DNA of 32,138 nt from Acidobacteriota bacterium (GTDB lineage: Bacteria; Acidobacteriota; Vicinamibacteria; Vicinamibacterales; CAVVIG01), in the NCBI GenBank assembly GCA_017883165.1, contig JADGOC010000030.1:1-32138 (forward strand). Reading direction: 5' to 3'. Both the position numbers and the translations under genes were made by a program. Below the pieces are notes generated by a model. It was not told where the DNA came from. It searched no databases and worked only from the letters and a program-made list of their open reading frames with translations. Below, piece by piece: positions 6,554 to 14,313 of the stretch. Positions within the stretch are counted from its first letter, which is position 1; the number at the start of each line of letters is the position of its first letter.

Positions 6554-8596
6554 TCACCAGACTTTACACGCCGGCTCCTTCACCATCGGCTGGCCAGCCT
6601 GGCAGGCGAACGCCTTGCTGAACTCCGTCATGTTGCTCACCACGCCGTTGGTCCGGTATTTCTCCGGCGAGTGCGGGTCGGTGACGGCGCGCATCCGCAG
6701 CGTCTCAGGACGCGTGTTCGAGCACCAGCTCTGGCCGTAGCCGACAAAGAAGCGCTGTGACGGCGTCAGCCCGTCCTTCGCGTCGAGCTTCTTGTTCGCC
6801 GTCTCCTCGAGCCACGCGCGATAGGCCAGGATCAATCCGCCCAGGTCCGCCACATCCTCGCCGAGCGTGAGCTTGCCGTTCACATGGACGTCGTCCACTG
6901 CGACATAGCTCGAGTACTGGTCGCTGATGCAGCTCGCCCGGCGCTCGAACTCCTTACCGTCGGCCTCGGTCCACCAGTCGCGCAGGTTGCCCCTGGCGTC
7001 GAAGCGGCGGCCTTCGTCGTCGAAGCCGTGCGTGAGCTCGTGTCCGATGGTGCCGCCGGTGTTGCCATAGTTTGGCGCGTCGTCCATTTTCGGATCGAAG
7101 GCGGGAGGCTGCAGGACGCCCGCGGGAAAGTTGATCTCGTTCATCTGCGCATCGTAGTTGGCGTTCACCGTCGGCGGGGTCATGTACCACTCGCCGCGGA
7201 CGAGCGGCTTGCCGATCTTGTTCAGATGCCGCCGCACTTCGAAGGCCATGGCGCTGGTAGCGTCGCCGAAGAAGTCGCCGGCGGCGATCGTGACCGTCGA
7301 ATAATCCCGCCACGTATCCGGGTGCCCGATCTTGTTGGTCACGCCATGCAGTTTCTCGAGCGCCTGTTTCTTGGTGGCCGCCGACATCCACTCCAGCGAA
7401 TTGACGTCCTCTTCCATCGCCGTCTCGATTTGTTTCACCATGCGCAGCGTTCGCGCGCGGGTGTCCGCGGTGAAGTATTTCTCGACATATACCTGGCCGA
7501 GCGCCTCGCCCAGGTGACGGTCCACGCGGTTCACGCAGCGCTTCCACCGCGGCTGCAGTTCCCTGGCGCCTGCCAGCGTCTTGCTGAAGAAATCGAAGTC
7601 CGCGTTGACGAAGGCGGCGCTGAGATACGGAGACGCCAGCAGGGCGGTGTGCCACCGCAGATAGGTCTTCCAGTCGTTCAACGGGACGGAGGTCAGCTGC
7701 GTTTCGAGCGTTGAGAAGTATCCCGGCGACGTGACGTTCAGGTCTGTGATTTCGGCCATGCCCATCTGCTCGAAGTAACGGTCCCACGGCCACGAGGGCG
7801 TCATTTCTTTCAGCTTGCCGCGCGGCATGCGGTGGTACACGTTGTCGGGATTGCGCCGGTCGACGCGCGACATGTGTCCTTTGGCCAGTTCCGTCTCGAT
7901 GCGCAGCACCGTATGGGCCCCGGCAGCGGCCTGTTCCGGCGTGTCGCCCAGCAGCTGCAGCACGCGCGCCACGTGATCGACGTAGCGGTCGCGCAGCTCC
8001 TTCGACTTCGCGTCATCTTTGAGATAGTAGTCGCGGTCGGGGAGGCCGAGTCCGGACTGGTCCACGCCGGCGATGGTTTCTGTCGAATCTCTGGCATCCT
8101 GTTCAGCGTCCACGCTGAACAGCATGGAGCGGAGCGCAACCACTCGGGCGTGGCTGTCCGCCACGATCCTCGCCATGTCGGAAATCGACTGCATGTTCCT
8201 GATGGCTTCGAGCTGGGGCGCGAGCGGCGAGGCCCCGCGTCGTTCGATGGCGGGCTCGTTCATGCAGGCGCCGTAGTAGTCGCCGATCTTCTGCTGGTTG
8301 GGTGTGCGGGTGGCTCCGGCTTGCGCCGCCTGCTCGAGCAGGGCGCGAAGCAGCGTGCGGTTCTCGTCCTGCATCTTCCCGTAGGCCGACCAGCTGGACT
8401 GGTCCGCCGGGATCGGGTTGTTCTTGACCCATCCGCCGCACGCGAACTGGTAGAAGTCGACGCACGGGTTGGCCGTGCGGTCCATCGCCGTCAGGTCGAG
8501 CGAGGGCGTGTATGGCAACTGAGGGTCAGCGCCCTGCGCGGCCAGCAAGGATGTCAGGAACACCAGGCTGATGGATACGCGCATAGTGGAGTGCAT
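6554..8596 (-). CDS. M13 family (neprilysin-like) zinc metallopeptidase
   Basis: 680 aa from the ATG at 8596. A zinc endopeptidase of the neprilysin/PepO group that cleaves small peptides, here exported by the N-terminal signal (RVSISLVFLTSLLAAQG). The M13 N-terminal domain starts at MDRTANPCVDFYQFACGGW. The catalytic region has NANYDAQMNEINFPAG, the zinc motif HELTH (519-523) in GGTIGHELTHGFDDEGRRFD, and the third ligand Glu in GEDVADLGG (Glu580). It ends with the family's CKVW tail. Length and motif order are normal. A GTG 24 nt upstream would lengthen it, but GGGAG lies 8 nt before the 8596 ATG. It faces the MscS-type gene divergently. Confidence 0.95.
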   Translation of the reverse strand: MHSTMRVSISLVFLTSLLAAQGADPQLPYTPSLDLTAMDRTANPCVDFYQFACGGWVKNNPIPADQSSWSAYGKMQDENRTLLRALLEQAAQAGATRTPNQQKIGDYYGACMNEPAIERRGASPLAPQLEAIRNMQSISDMARIVADSHARVVALRSMLFSVDAEQDARDSTETIAGVDQSGLGLPDRDYYLKDDAKSKELRDRYVDHVARVLQLLGDTPEQAAAGAHTVLRIETELAKGHMSRVDRRNPDNVYHRMPRGKLKEMTPSWPWDRYFEQMGMAEITDLNVTSPGYFSTLETQLTSVPLNDWKTYLRWHTALLASPYLSAAFVNADFDFFSKTLAGARELQPRWKRCVNRVDRHLGEALGQVYVEKYFTADTRARTLRMVKQIETAMEEDVNSLEWMSAATKKQALEKLHGVTNKIGHPDTWRDYSTVTIAAGDFFGDATSAMAFEVRRHLNKIGKPLVRGEWYMTPPTVNANYDAQMNEINFPAGVLQPPAFDPKMDDAPNYGNTGGTIGHELTHGFDDEGRRFDARGNLRDWWTEADGKEFERRASCISDQYSSYVAVDDVHVNGKLTLGEDVADLGGLILAYRAWLEETANKKLDAKDGLTPSQRFFVGYGQSWCSNTRPETLRMRAVTDPHSPEKYRTNGVVSNMTEFSKAFACQAGQPMVKEPACKVW

Positions 8597-8622
8597 GTGT
8601 GGGTCTCCCGTGCCCCGCACCG

Positions 8623-8652
8623 ATTATCGTCTCAATTCGTCCACGGTTTGAA
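8623..8652 (-). promoter_or_regulatory. Candidate promoter for the M13 peptidase
   Basis: On the minus strand, TTCAAA (8652-8647) and GATAAT (8628-8623) are separated by 18 nt. The -10 matches 5 of 6 consensus bases and the -35 matches 4 of 6. It would start transcription about 20 nt before the ATG at 8596. Confidence 0.35.
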
Positions 8653-8679
8653 CCCCATGCATGACCGGGGCTTTTTTGT

Positions 8680-8685
8680 TACCAT
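8680..8685 (+). promoter_or_regulatory. TANNNT hexamer ahead of the MscS-type gene
   Basis: TACCAT ends 8 nt before the ATG at 8694, with no ribosome site between. This fits the leaderless pattern seen at several other genes in the window. Confidence 0.3.
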
Positions 8686-8693
8686 CGCGCACG

Positions 8694-10115
8694 ATGTTCG
8701 CCGGCCTCGCCCTGCTCGTGGCCACGCTCGTCCTTCGGGGCGCGACGGCGAAGAACCGCCACATCCGGGCCAAGCTTGTTGTGTCGGCCGCCGTCTTCGC
8801 CGTGTATGCCGGCGTGGCGATCCTTCTCCGCTACGGCGCGCTCGACGCTGAATTGCAGTCGCAGCTCGCCGTGTTTCAGCCGCTGCTGCTGCTGTTCGGC
8901 CTGATCAATCTCCTCGTCGCCCTCGTCATCAACCCGTGGCGCGAGGATCGGCGGCCGGATCGTTTTCCCAACATCGTTCAAGACGCGATCGTCTTTCTGC
9001 TGTTTGCCGTGGCCGCCGCGCTGATCCTGCGCGACCGCGTGCTCGCCGTGACCGCCGCCGGCGCCGTCGTCCTCGGCTTTGCGCTGCAGGACACGCTCGG
9101 CAACCTCATCGCGGGCCTGGCGATTCAGATCGAGAAGCCGTTTCGCGTGGGCCACTGGGTCAGCCTCGGCAACCACGACGGCTTGGTGAGCGAGATCACG
9201 TGGCGGGCGACGAAGATCCGGACCAAGGCGGGCAACTTCGTGATCGTGCCGAACAACGTCCTCGCGAAAGACACGATCACCAATTACTCGGAGCCGACCT
9301 CGCATACGCGCGTCGAGCTCGAGGTCGGCGCCAGCTACGACTCGGCGCCGAACGAGGTGCGCGCGGCGATTCTCGACGCGATCCGCGACGAACCGCTGCT
9401 CGCGCGCGACCGTCAGTCCGAGGTGCTGGTGGCCGATTTCGGCGCATACGCCGTCACCTATCTGATTCGCGTATGGACGACCGACTTCAGCGCCGATCAA
9501 ATCATCCGCGATCGGGTCCGCACGGCGATCTATTACGCGTTCAGGCGGCGCGGCATCACGATTCCGTATCCGGTCCAGGTGCAGATGGAGCGCGAGTGGA
9601 CCGCGCCGGCGGTCGATCGCGGCGCCCTGGCCGCCGCGCTGGCCGCCGCGCAGATCTTCGCCGCGCTGACCGACGTGCAGCGCGACGCGGTGGTCCGCAC
9701 CGCGCGGCCAAGCCTCTACGGCCGCGGCGAGGCGATCGTGCGCGAAGGCGACGCGGGAAGCTCGATGTACGTCGTCGCCGGCGGCGAAGCGGCGGTGACG
9801 CTGGGCCAGTCGAAGGAACCGGTGGCGCGCCTGCGCGCCGGCGATTTTTTCGGCGAGATGTCGCTCTTGACGGGCGATCCGCGCTCGGCGACCGTCACCG
9901 CCGTCACCGATTGCGACGTCATCGAGTTGACAGCCGAAGGCTTCCGGAACGTCGTGATGGCCGAGCCGGTCGTCGCCGATCTCGTCTGCGCGGCCGTTGA
10001 CGCGCGGCGCACTGCGCTCGAGCAGCACCGCGCCGCCGCCGCCCTCGAGTCATCGCCGGACGCGGCCGCACCGCGCTCGCTCATGACGCGCATGCGCCAA
10101 TTCCTGCGGCTGTGA
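8694..10115 (+). CDS. MscS-family mechanosensitive channel with C-terminal cyclic-nucleotide-binding domain
   Basis: 473 aa from the ATG at 8694. Four or so N-terminal membrane helices lead into the MscS pore helix and beta domain (LGFALQDTLGNLIAGLAIQIEKPF, split as LGFALQDTLGNLI and AGLAIQIEKPF), then VPNNVLAKDTITNYS. After the MscS C-terminal region is a cyclic-nucleotide-binding fold (about 325-425) with the phosphate-binding cassette FGEMSLLTGDPRSATV, including the Glu and the Arg-Ser that hold the nucleotide phosphate and ribose. It would release solutes on osmotic down-shock, possibly tuned by cAMP or cGMP as in bCNG-type channels. An ATG at 8661 would add 11 residues encoded by a T-rich stretch; I prefer 8694, though neither start has a Shine-Dalgarno site. 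Confidence 0.92.
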   Translation: MFAGLALLVATLVLRGATAKNRHIRAKLVVSAAVFAVYAGVAILLRYGALDAELQSQLAVFQPLLLLFGLINLLVALVINPWREDRRPDRFPNIVQDAIVFLLFAVAAALILRDRVLAVTAAGAVVLGFALQDTLGNLIAGLAIQIEKPFRVGHWVSLGNHDGLVSEITWRATKIRTKAGNFVIVPNNVLAKDTITNYSEPTSHTRVELEVGASYDSAPNEVRAAILDAIRDEPLLARDRQSEVLVADFGAYAVTYLIRVWTTDFSADQIIRDRVRTAIYYAFRRRGITIPYPVQVQMEREWTAPAVDRGALAAALAAAQIFAALTDVQRDAVVRTARPSLYGRGEAIVREGDAGSSMYVVAGGEAAVTLGQSKEPVARLRAGDFFGEMSLLTGDPRSATVTAVTDCDVIELTAEGFRNVVMAEPVVADLVCAAVDARRTALEQHRAAAALESSPDAAAPRSLMTRMRQFLRL

Positions 10116-10194
10116 CGTTGATCTGACGGCCGACTACCGCCGGTACTCGCGGTACCCTGCCGTGCCTCACTCCTTCATCGAAGCCGTTCTTATG

Positions 10195-10707
10195 TCATTC
10201 CGTCCAGATGAGCACCCGCGCGCCGGCGCGCGGGTCGGTGCCGTCCATGAGCAGGCCCGGCCCGGCGCGTTCGAGATCGTCGATCGTGAGGTGCATGCGC
10301 TCGGTGTCGAACTCGAATCCCTGCCCGCCGCTCCCGACGTTGAAGCGCCTCCCCGGCGCCATCCGCAGCAGCCAGAAGGGAATGCTCACACGCACGATCT
10401 TTCCGGCTCGCGGATCGAAGGCCAGGATCTGCAATGTCTGCAACGGGACGGTGGAGCTCGCCGTGCGGCGATGAATGAGCGGCTGGTCGTGCTCGCGCAT
10501 CTCGATGAGCGGCTCCTGGCCGGCAAACCGCGCGCGCTCGTGCTCGAACGCCTCGCTCCCGATCGCCGTCGTCACAAACTCCGAGTGGATGTGGCGCCGG
10601 ACGTAGAAGATCGCGCTACCCACGAGCACGACCGCCATCATGAACAGGACGACCAGGATCGCGACGACAATCGAGATCCACGTGCGCTTCGTTTTCGTAT
10701 CAGCCAT
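10195..10707 (-). CDS. Small membrane-anchored protein, unrecognised
   Basis: 170 aa. One N-terminal membrane helix (about 9-31, WISIVVAILVVLFMMAVVLV) after a short basic head MADTKTKR, then about 135 residues predicted to be outside the membrane. No catalytic motif is visible. The region KIVRVSIPFWLLRM and the closing segment GARVLIWTE look like beta strands. I do not recognise the family. The frame is open for 33 codons upstream of the ATG at 10707, but those codons overlap the TPR remnant in another frame, so the later ATG is preferred. It is convergent with the MscS-type gene. Confidence 0.7.
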   Translation of the reverse strand: MADTKTKRTWISIVVAILVVLFMMAVVLVGSAIFYVRRHIHSEFVTTAIGSEAFEHERARFAGQEPLIEMREHDQPLIHRRTASSTVPLQTLQILAFDPRAGKIVRVSIPFWLLRMAPGRRFNVGSGGQGFEFDTERMHLTIDDLERAGPGLLMDGTDPRAGARVLIWTE

Positions 10708-10741
10708 ATGAGTATTCGTGGGCGGACCTGCGTGTCGGCCC

Positions 10742-10830
10742 CTATCCGAGTAATCGGCGGGCCTCGTCGGCCCATGCGGCGTCATTATCGCTCTCGTAGA
10801 GCGCAAACGCCGCCTGAAATTCCTTCTGCG
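10742..10830 (-). pseudogene. 3'-terminal remnant of a TPR-protein gene
   Basis: Translating 10828 to 10742 on the minus strand gives 28 codons and a TAG stop. Starting QKEFQAAFALYESDNDAAW and ending ARRLLG, it matches the last residues of the TPR protein at 13066-14247 (QKEFQAAIALCESDNDAAW, ending ARRLMR). Homology stops abruptly at 10830, so only the tail survives. It is copy A of the 76-bp repeat. Confidence 0.8.
10755..10830. repeat. Direct repeat copy A (76 bp)
   Basis: Matches 13079-13154 at 71 of 76 positions with no gaps, in the same orientation. Together the copies bracket the beta-helix gene at 10878-13055. The sequence is the end of the TPR coding region. Confidence 0.85.
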
Positions 10831-10832
10831 GC

Positions 10833-10867
10833 CGGACCGGTGCGAAACGCGCGTATTATCCGGTCCG
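10833..10867 (+). promoter_or_regulatory. Inverted repeat around a -10 element, before the beta-helix gene
   Basis: CGGACCGG (10833-10840) and CCGGTCCG (10860-10867) are perfect 8-bp arms 19 nt apart. Between them TATTAT (10854-10859) matches five of six -10 bases and ends 18 nt before the ATG at 10878. This could be an operator or a transcript-leader hairpin; no regulator is identifiable. Confidence 0.4.
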
Positions 10868-10877
10868 TGGCTGCGCG

Positions 10878-13055
10878 ATGACGCGGAGGCTGGCCTCGGT
10901 CTTCCTCGCCTTGGCTCTTTACCTCCTGCCCTTTGCCCTGCTGTCGCCCTCTGCCCGTGCCGCCCTGCCAGTGCAGTCGCTTGTTGTCCTCACCCCCGGC
11001 ACCATCATCGATCATTCAGTCCGCGTGCGGCCGGACACCTATCGGCTCCCGAGCGCGTCGCTCGACGCGCCCGCGCTGCGGATTCGCGGGGACGACGTCA
11101 CGGTCGACCTCACGGGCGTGACGCTTGAGGGCGCCGACCCGTCGGCCGATCCCGACACGCTCGCCGGCGTCGGCATCCTCGTCGAAGGCAGCGCGCGGGT
11201 GACGGTTCGGGGCGGCGCGGTTCACGGCTTCAAGGTCGGGCTGCTGGGCCGGCGCGCGCCGAAGCTGCACGTCACTGGCGCCGACTTCAGCTACAACTGG
11301 AAGCCCCGGCTCTGGAGCGGCATCGAGAAGGAAAGCCTGGTCGACTGGCTGACCTATCACCACAACGATCAAGACGAGTGGCTGCGTTACGGCGCGGCCA
11401 TCTACCTTGCCGAATGCGACGACGCGGAAGTCGATCACACGCGCGCGGTGCAGGGGCAGAACGGCCTGATGGTGACGCGGTCGGCGCGCCTGGCGATCTG
11501 GAACAACACGTTCTCCTGGCTCTCGGGAGTCGGCCTGGGCCTGTATCGCACGACCGACAGCGTGATCGAGTCCAACAAGCTCGATTGGGACGTGCGCGGC
11601 TACAGCCACGGGTTCTACAACCGTGGACAGGACTCGGCCGCGCTGCTCATGTACGAGCAGTCGAGCCGCAACACCGTCGCGCGCAACTCGGCGACGCACG
11701 GCGGAGACGGCTTGTTCTTGTGGGCCGGCCAGTCCACGATGGACACGGGGCAGGGCGGCGTCAACGACAACGTGTTCTTCGGCAACGATTTCAGCCACGC
11801 CGTCGCCAATGGCATCGAGGCGACCTTCAGCCGCAACCACTTCGAACAGAACCGGCTCGACGACTGCTGGCACGGGGTCTGGGGCGGCTACAGCTACGAC
11901 AGCGCCTTCATCGGCAATACATTCTCCGGCAACACCGACGGGATCGCCATCGAGCACGGCCAGAACATCACGATCGCCGGCAACCGGTTTGCGGGCGACG
12001 AGACGGCGATTCGGCTGTGGGCGAACGCCTCGCAGGATCCGAACTGGGGCTACGGGAAGGCGCGCGACACGCGCAGCCGCGACTACGTCATCACGCAGAA
12101 CGAGTTTTCGGGGAACAAGACGGCCCTCAACGTCCTGCGCACGACCGGCGTCCGCGTCGAGGGCAACGCCTACGCCAACGTCGCCACGCCACTCCAAACC
12201 GGAGTCGAGGTCCATGCGCTGAACTTCGAGCCGTTGTCTGGCCGTCCCGCGCCCGTCGAGGCCATGACGGTTCCCGCCAACCCGCACGCGATGAACGCGA
12301 AACTGCCCGACGGTGCGATGCGCGGCCGATCGACCATCATCGTGGACGAGTGGGGGCCGTACGACTACCGGTCGCCGAAGCTCTGGCCCTCCGGCAAACC
12401 CGGTGACCGCCCGCTGAAGCTGCGAGTGCTCGGCCCGCCCGGCAAGTGGACGCTGAAGTCGATTCGGGGCGGGACGGCGGGCGCTCGGGCCGGGGACGTC
12501 CCCGGCGAGTTGACGGTCGCGCTGACCGGGCGCGGCCGCGACGTGCAGGTCGCGCTCGAGTACGTCGGCGGCGAGGTTGTCATGCCGCGTGGCGCCGTGA
12601 TTCAGGCGGGCGCGCCGGTGGCCTTTTCGTACACGGCGTTCGATCCGGTGATCGACTGGACGGTGAAGTACTGGTCGTTCGACGTGGCCTCCGACCCGAT
12701 GGCCGCGCCGGAAGCCTTTGCCGCGCGCCTGCGTGGCGTCCCCGTGAAAACAGAGCACGTCCCGCACCTCGACTACCTCAGTTCCGGCGCCATCGCGCCC
12801 GGCGTACCTTTCGACCGGGTCGCGCTGCGAGCGGAGGGCGATGTACGGCTGCCCGCGGGCTCCTTCGAGCTCACGGTCATCAGCGATGACGGCGTGCGCG
12901 TCTGGATCGACGATCGGCCGGCCGTCGATCGCTGGTCGGTGCACGAGTCGGCGATCGACCGCGCCGCTGTCGCGGGAGGACCGCACCACTTGCGCGTGGA
13001 GTACTTCGAGATGACGGGCTGGGCCGAGCTGCAGCTGCGCTTCACACGGAAATAA
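10878..13055 (+). CDS. Exported right-handed beta-helix protein with C-terminal PA14-like domain
   Basis: 725 aa. A signal peptide (about 1-28, ending SARAALP) is followed by a NosD/pectate-lyase-like parallel beta-helix with Asn-rich turns over roughly residues 60-440; examples are RNHFEQNRLDDC, GNTFSGNTDGIAIEHG and QNEFSGNKTALNVL. After a linker, the last 90 or so residues (SDDGVRVWIDDRPAVDRW to WAELQLRF) resemble a PA14/GLEYA carbohydrate-binding fold. Such proteins bind or cleave polysaccharide outside the cell. Catalytic residues of known lyases cannot be assigned, so enzyme activity is unproven. The gene is bracketed by direct repeats derived from a TPR gene and runs against its neighbours, which suggests it was inserted or left behind by a rearrangement. 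Confidence 0.88.
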   Translation: MTRRLASVFLALALYLLPFALLSPSARAALPVQSLVVLTPGTIIDHSVRVRPDTYRLPSASLDAPALRIRGDDVTVDLTGVTLEGADPSADPDTLAGVGILVEGSARVTVRGGAVHGFKVGLLGRRAPKLHVTGADFSYNWKPRLWSGIEKESLVDWLTYHHNDQDEWLRYGAAIYLAECDDAEVDHTRAVQGQNGLMVTRSARLAIWNNTFSWLSGVGLGLYRTTDSVIESNKLDWDVRGYSHGFYNRGQDSAALLMYEQSSRNTVARNSATHGGDGLFLWAGQSTMDTGQGGVNDNVFFGNDFSHAVANGIEATFSRNHFEQNRLDDCWHGVWGGYSYDSAFIGNTFSGNTDGIAIEHGQNITIAGNRFAGDETAIRLWANASQDPNWGYGKARDTRSRDYVITQNEFSGNKTALNVLRTTGVRVEGNAYANVATPLQTGVEVHALNFEPLSGRPAPVEAMTVPANPHAMNAKLPDGAMRGRSTIIVDEWGPYDYRSPKLWPSGKPGDRPLKLRVLGPPGKWTLKSIRGGTAGARAGDVPGELTVALTGRGRDVQVALEYVGGEVVMPRGAVIQAGAPVAFSYTAFDPVIDWTVKYWSFDVASDPMAAPEAFAARLRGVPVKTEHVPHLDYLSSGAIAPGVPFDRVALRAEGDVRLPAGSFELTVISDDGVRVWIDDRPAVDRWSVHESAIDRAAVAGGPHHLRVEYFEMTGWAELQLRFTRK

Positions 13056-13065
13056 CCGTGTCCGG

Positions 13066-14247
13066 TTATCTCATCAACCGGCGGGCCTCAGCGGCCCATG
13101 CGGCGTCATTATCGCTTTCGCAGAGCGCAATCGCCGCCTGAAATTCCTTCTGCGCCGCGGCCTTCTGGCCAGCCTTGAGCGCCAGCTTCCCGAGCTCCAG
13201 ATGCGTCCGGCCGTACACCCATCCGCGGCCCTGGGCGGCCAGGGCGGCCACAAAGTCCAACCGGGCGTCCTGGTCGCGGCCGATCGCGGCCCGCGCCGTG
13301 CCGCGCTTGTAGTGCCAGAGCGCGTCTTCGCCGAACATGCGCGGGCGATTGTCGGCGGCGAATCGGCTCATGCCTTCTTCGAGGGCACGGTCCGCATCGG
13401 CCGGCCGTCCCGCGCGCAGATTCGTGGATCCCATTTCCAGCCACACCAGGCGGTCGCGCGGGTAGCGGTCCCGCAGAATCGCGAGCTGCTTCAGCGCGTC
13501 GTCGAACCGCTTTTCGCGGTTGTACAGAAGGATCAGCGCGAAGCGTGCTTCGGTCTGGCTGTCGCTGGGATAGGCGGCCGCGTCTTCAATCAATTTCAGC
13601 CCTTTGGCGCTATCGCCGCCGAAGCCGGCGACGTAGGCCACCCACCGCAGGGGCAGCGCCAGCGCGGCCACCACATATCGATACGTGCCGACGATGAGGC
13701 CGGCGTCCTTGCGCCGGGGGTCGAGCTGCAGTACGCGCTCGTGCTCGTCATACGCCTCGCGCGCGGCGCGAAATGCGCCGAGGACGCTTCCGTCGACCGT
13801 GGCCGTGTATGAGGCCCGCAGGCCGACGGCCGCGCCGAGCTGGTAGTGGGCGTCGGCGTCTTGCGGGTTCCGAGCGATCCGCGCGCGGGCGAGCGTCAGC
13901 GCGTGATCGAGCGCGTCTCGAAAGGCCGCCGTGGTTTCCGCCGGCGGTGGGGGCGCCTGGCTGGCTGGCCGCGTCACCTTGCCGATGTAGTCGTCGACGG
14001 TCATGCTCCCGCGGCGGAAGGTGATGCTCAGCCACAGTCCGCTCGCGAGGCCGCGATACGCGGCGGCGTCCTGCGGGTCGGCGGTGATGGCTTGCCGGTA
14101 CGTCGCGATCGCCAGGTCTCGATCGAGGTTGTATATCTGATCGGCGGCGCGGGCCCGCAACGCGTCGGACGCGCTGTTGGCCCGGGCGGCGGCCGGCGCC
14201 GCCAGCAGGGCGATCACGGTGATTCGCGCCCATTGCGGGAGGTTCAT
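13066..14247 (-). CDS. Exported TPR-repeat protein
   Basis: 393 aa. An N-terminal signal (ITVIALLAAPAAARANS) is followed by degenerate tetratricopeptide repeats: AIATYRQAITADPQDAAAYR (about 46-65), ARIARNPQDADAHYQLGAA, a YDEHERVLQLDPRRKDAG segment, and later FDDALKQLAILRDRYPRD and LGKLALKAGQKAAAQKEFQ. TPR arrays form protein-binding scaffolds; the partner is unknown, but it probably acts in the periplasm. It is divergent from the oxidase operon with only 66 bp between. The 3' 76 bp recur at 10755-10830. A TAAGAT hexamer 6 nt before the start suggests a leaderless message. Confidence 0.88.
   Translation of the reverse strand: MNLPQWARITVIALLAAPAAARANSASDALRARAADQIYNLDRDLAIATYRQAITADPQDAAAYRGLASGLWLSITFRRGSMTVDDYIGKVTRPASQAPPPPAETTAAFRDALDHALTLARARIARNPQDADAHYQLGAAVGLRASYTATVDGSVLGAFRAAREAYDEHERVLQLDPRRKDAGLIVGTYRYVVAALALPLRWVAYVAGFGGDSAKGLKLIEDAAAYPSDSQTEARFALILLYNREKRFDDALKQLAILRDRYPRDRLVWLEMGSTNLRAGRPADADRALEEGMSRFAADNRPRMFGEDALWHYKRGTARAAIGRDQDARLDFVAALAAQGRGWVYGRTHLELGKLALKAGQKAAAQKEFQAAIALCESDNDAAWAAEARRLMR
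13079..13154. repeat. Direct repeat copy B (76 bp), within the TPR gene
   Basis: The partner of 10755-10830, with five mismatches and no gaps. This copy is the intact 3' end of the TPR gene. Confidence 0.85.
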
Positions 14248-14253
14248 CCTGCG

Positions 14254-14259
14254 ATCTTA
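14254..14259 (-). promoter_or_regulatory. TANNNT hexamer ahead of the TPR gene
   Basis: TAAGAT on the minus strand ends 6 nt before the ATG at 14247, leaving no room for an ordinary leader. It is one of several such cases in this window. Confidence 0.3.
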
Positions 14260-14273
14260 CGCCCTCGCATGAC

Positions 14274-14303
14274 TTGCGCGCCCTTGCACCTTCTGCATAC
14301 AAT
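14274..14303 (+). promoter_or_regulatory. Promoter of the cytochrome oxidase operon
   Basis: TTGCGC (14274-14279) and TACAAT (14298-14303) are 18 nt apart; the -10 matches five of six consensus bases. It ends 10 nt before the coxA ATG, so the message would have almost no leader. No Shine-Dalgarno sequence precedes the ATG, in keeping with this. Confidence 0.45.
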
Positions 14304-14313
14304 CCCTTCACCT

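Noticed and set aside
8657-8680. Terminator-like CCCC...GGGG followed by a T run (GGGGCTTTTTTG)
   Set aside because: The stem is only 4 bp with a 10-nt loop, and it lies between divergent genes where no transcript should end.
11016-12989. 657-codon open frame on the minus strand, and similar long antisense frames at 4913-6517, 8679-10028, 15007-16065 and 28087-29856
   Set aside because: Each lies opposite a gene with clear family motifs, has Arg/Ala/Val/His-skewed composition typical of antisense frames in GC-rich DNA, and shows no domain.
13846-14313. Upstream extension of the oxidase subunit I frame
   Set aside because: It runs over the TPR gene on the other strand, reads as Arg/Gly-rich noise, and the promoter and family N-terminus point to the ATG at 14314.
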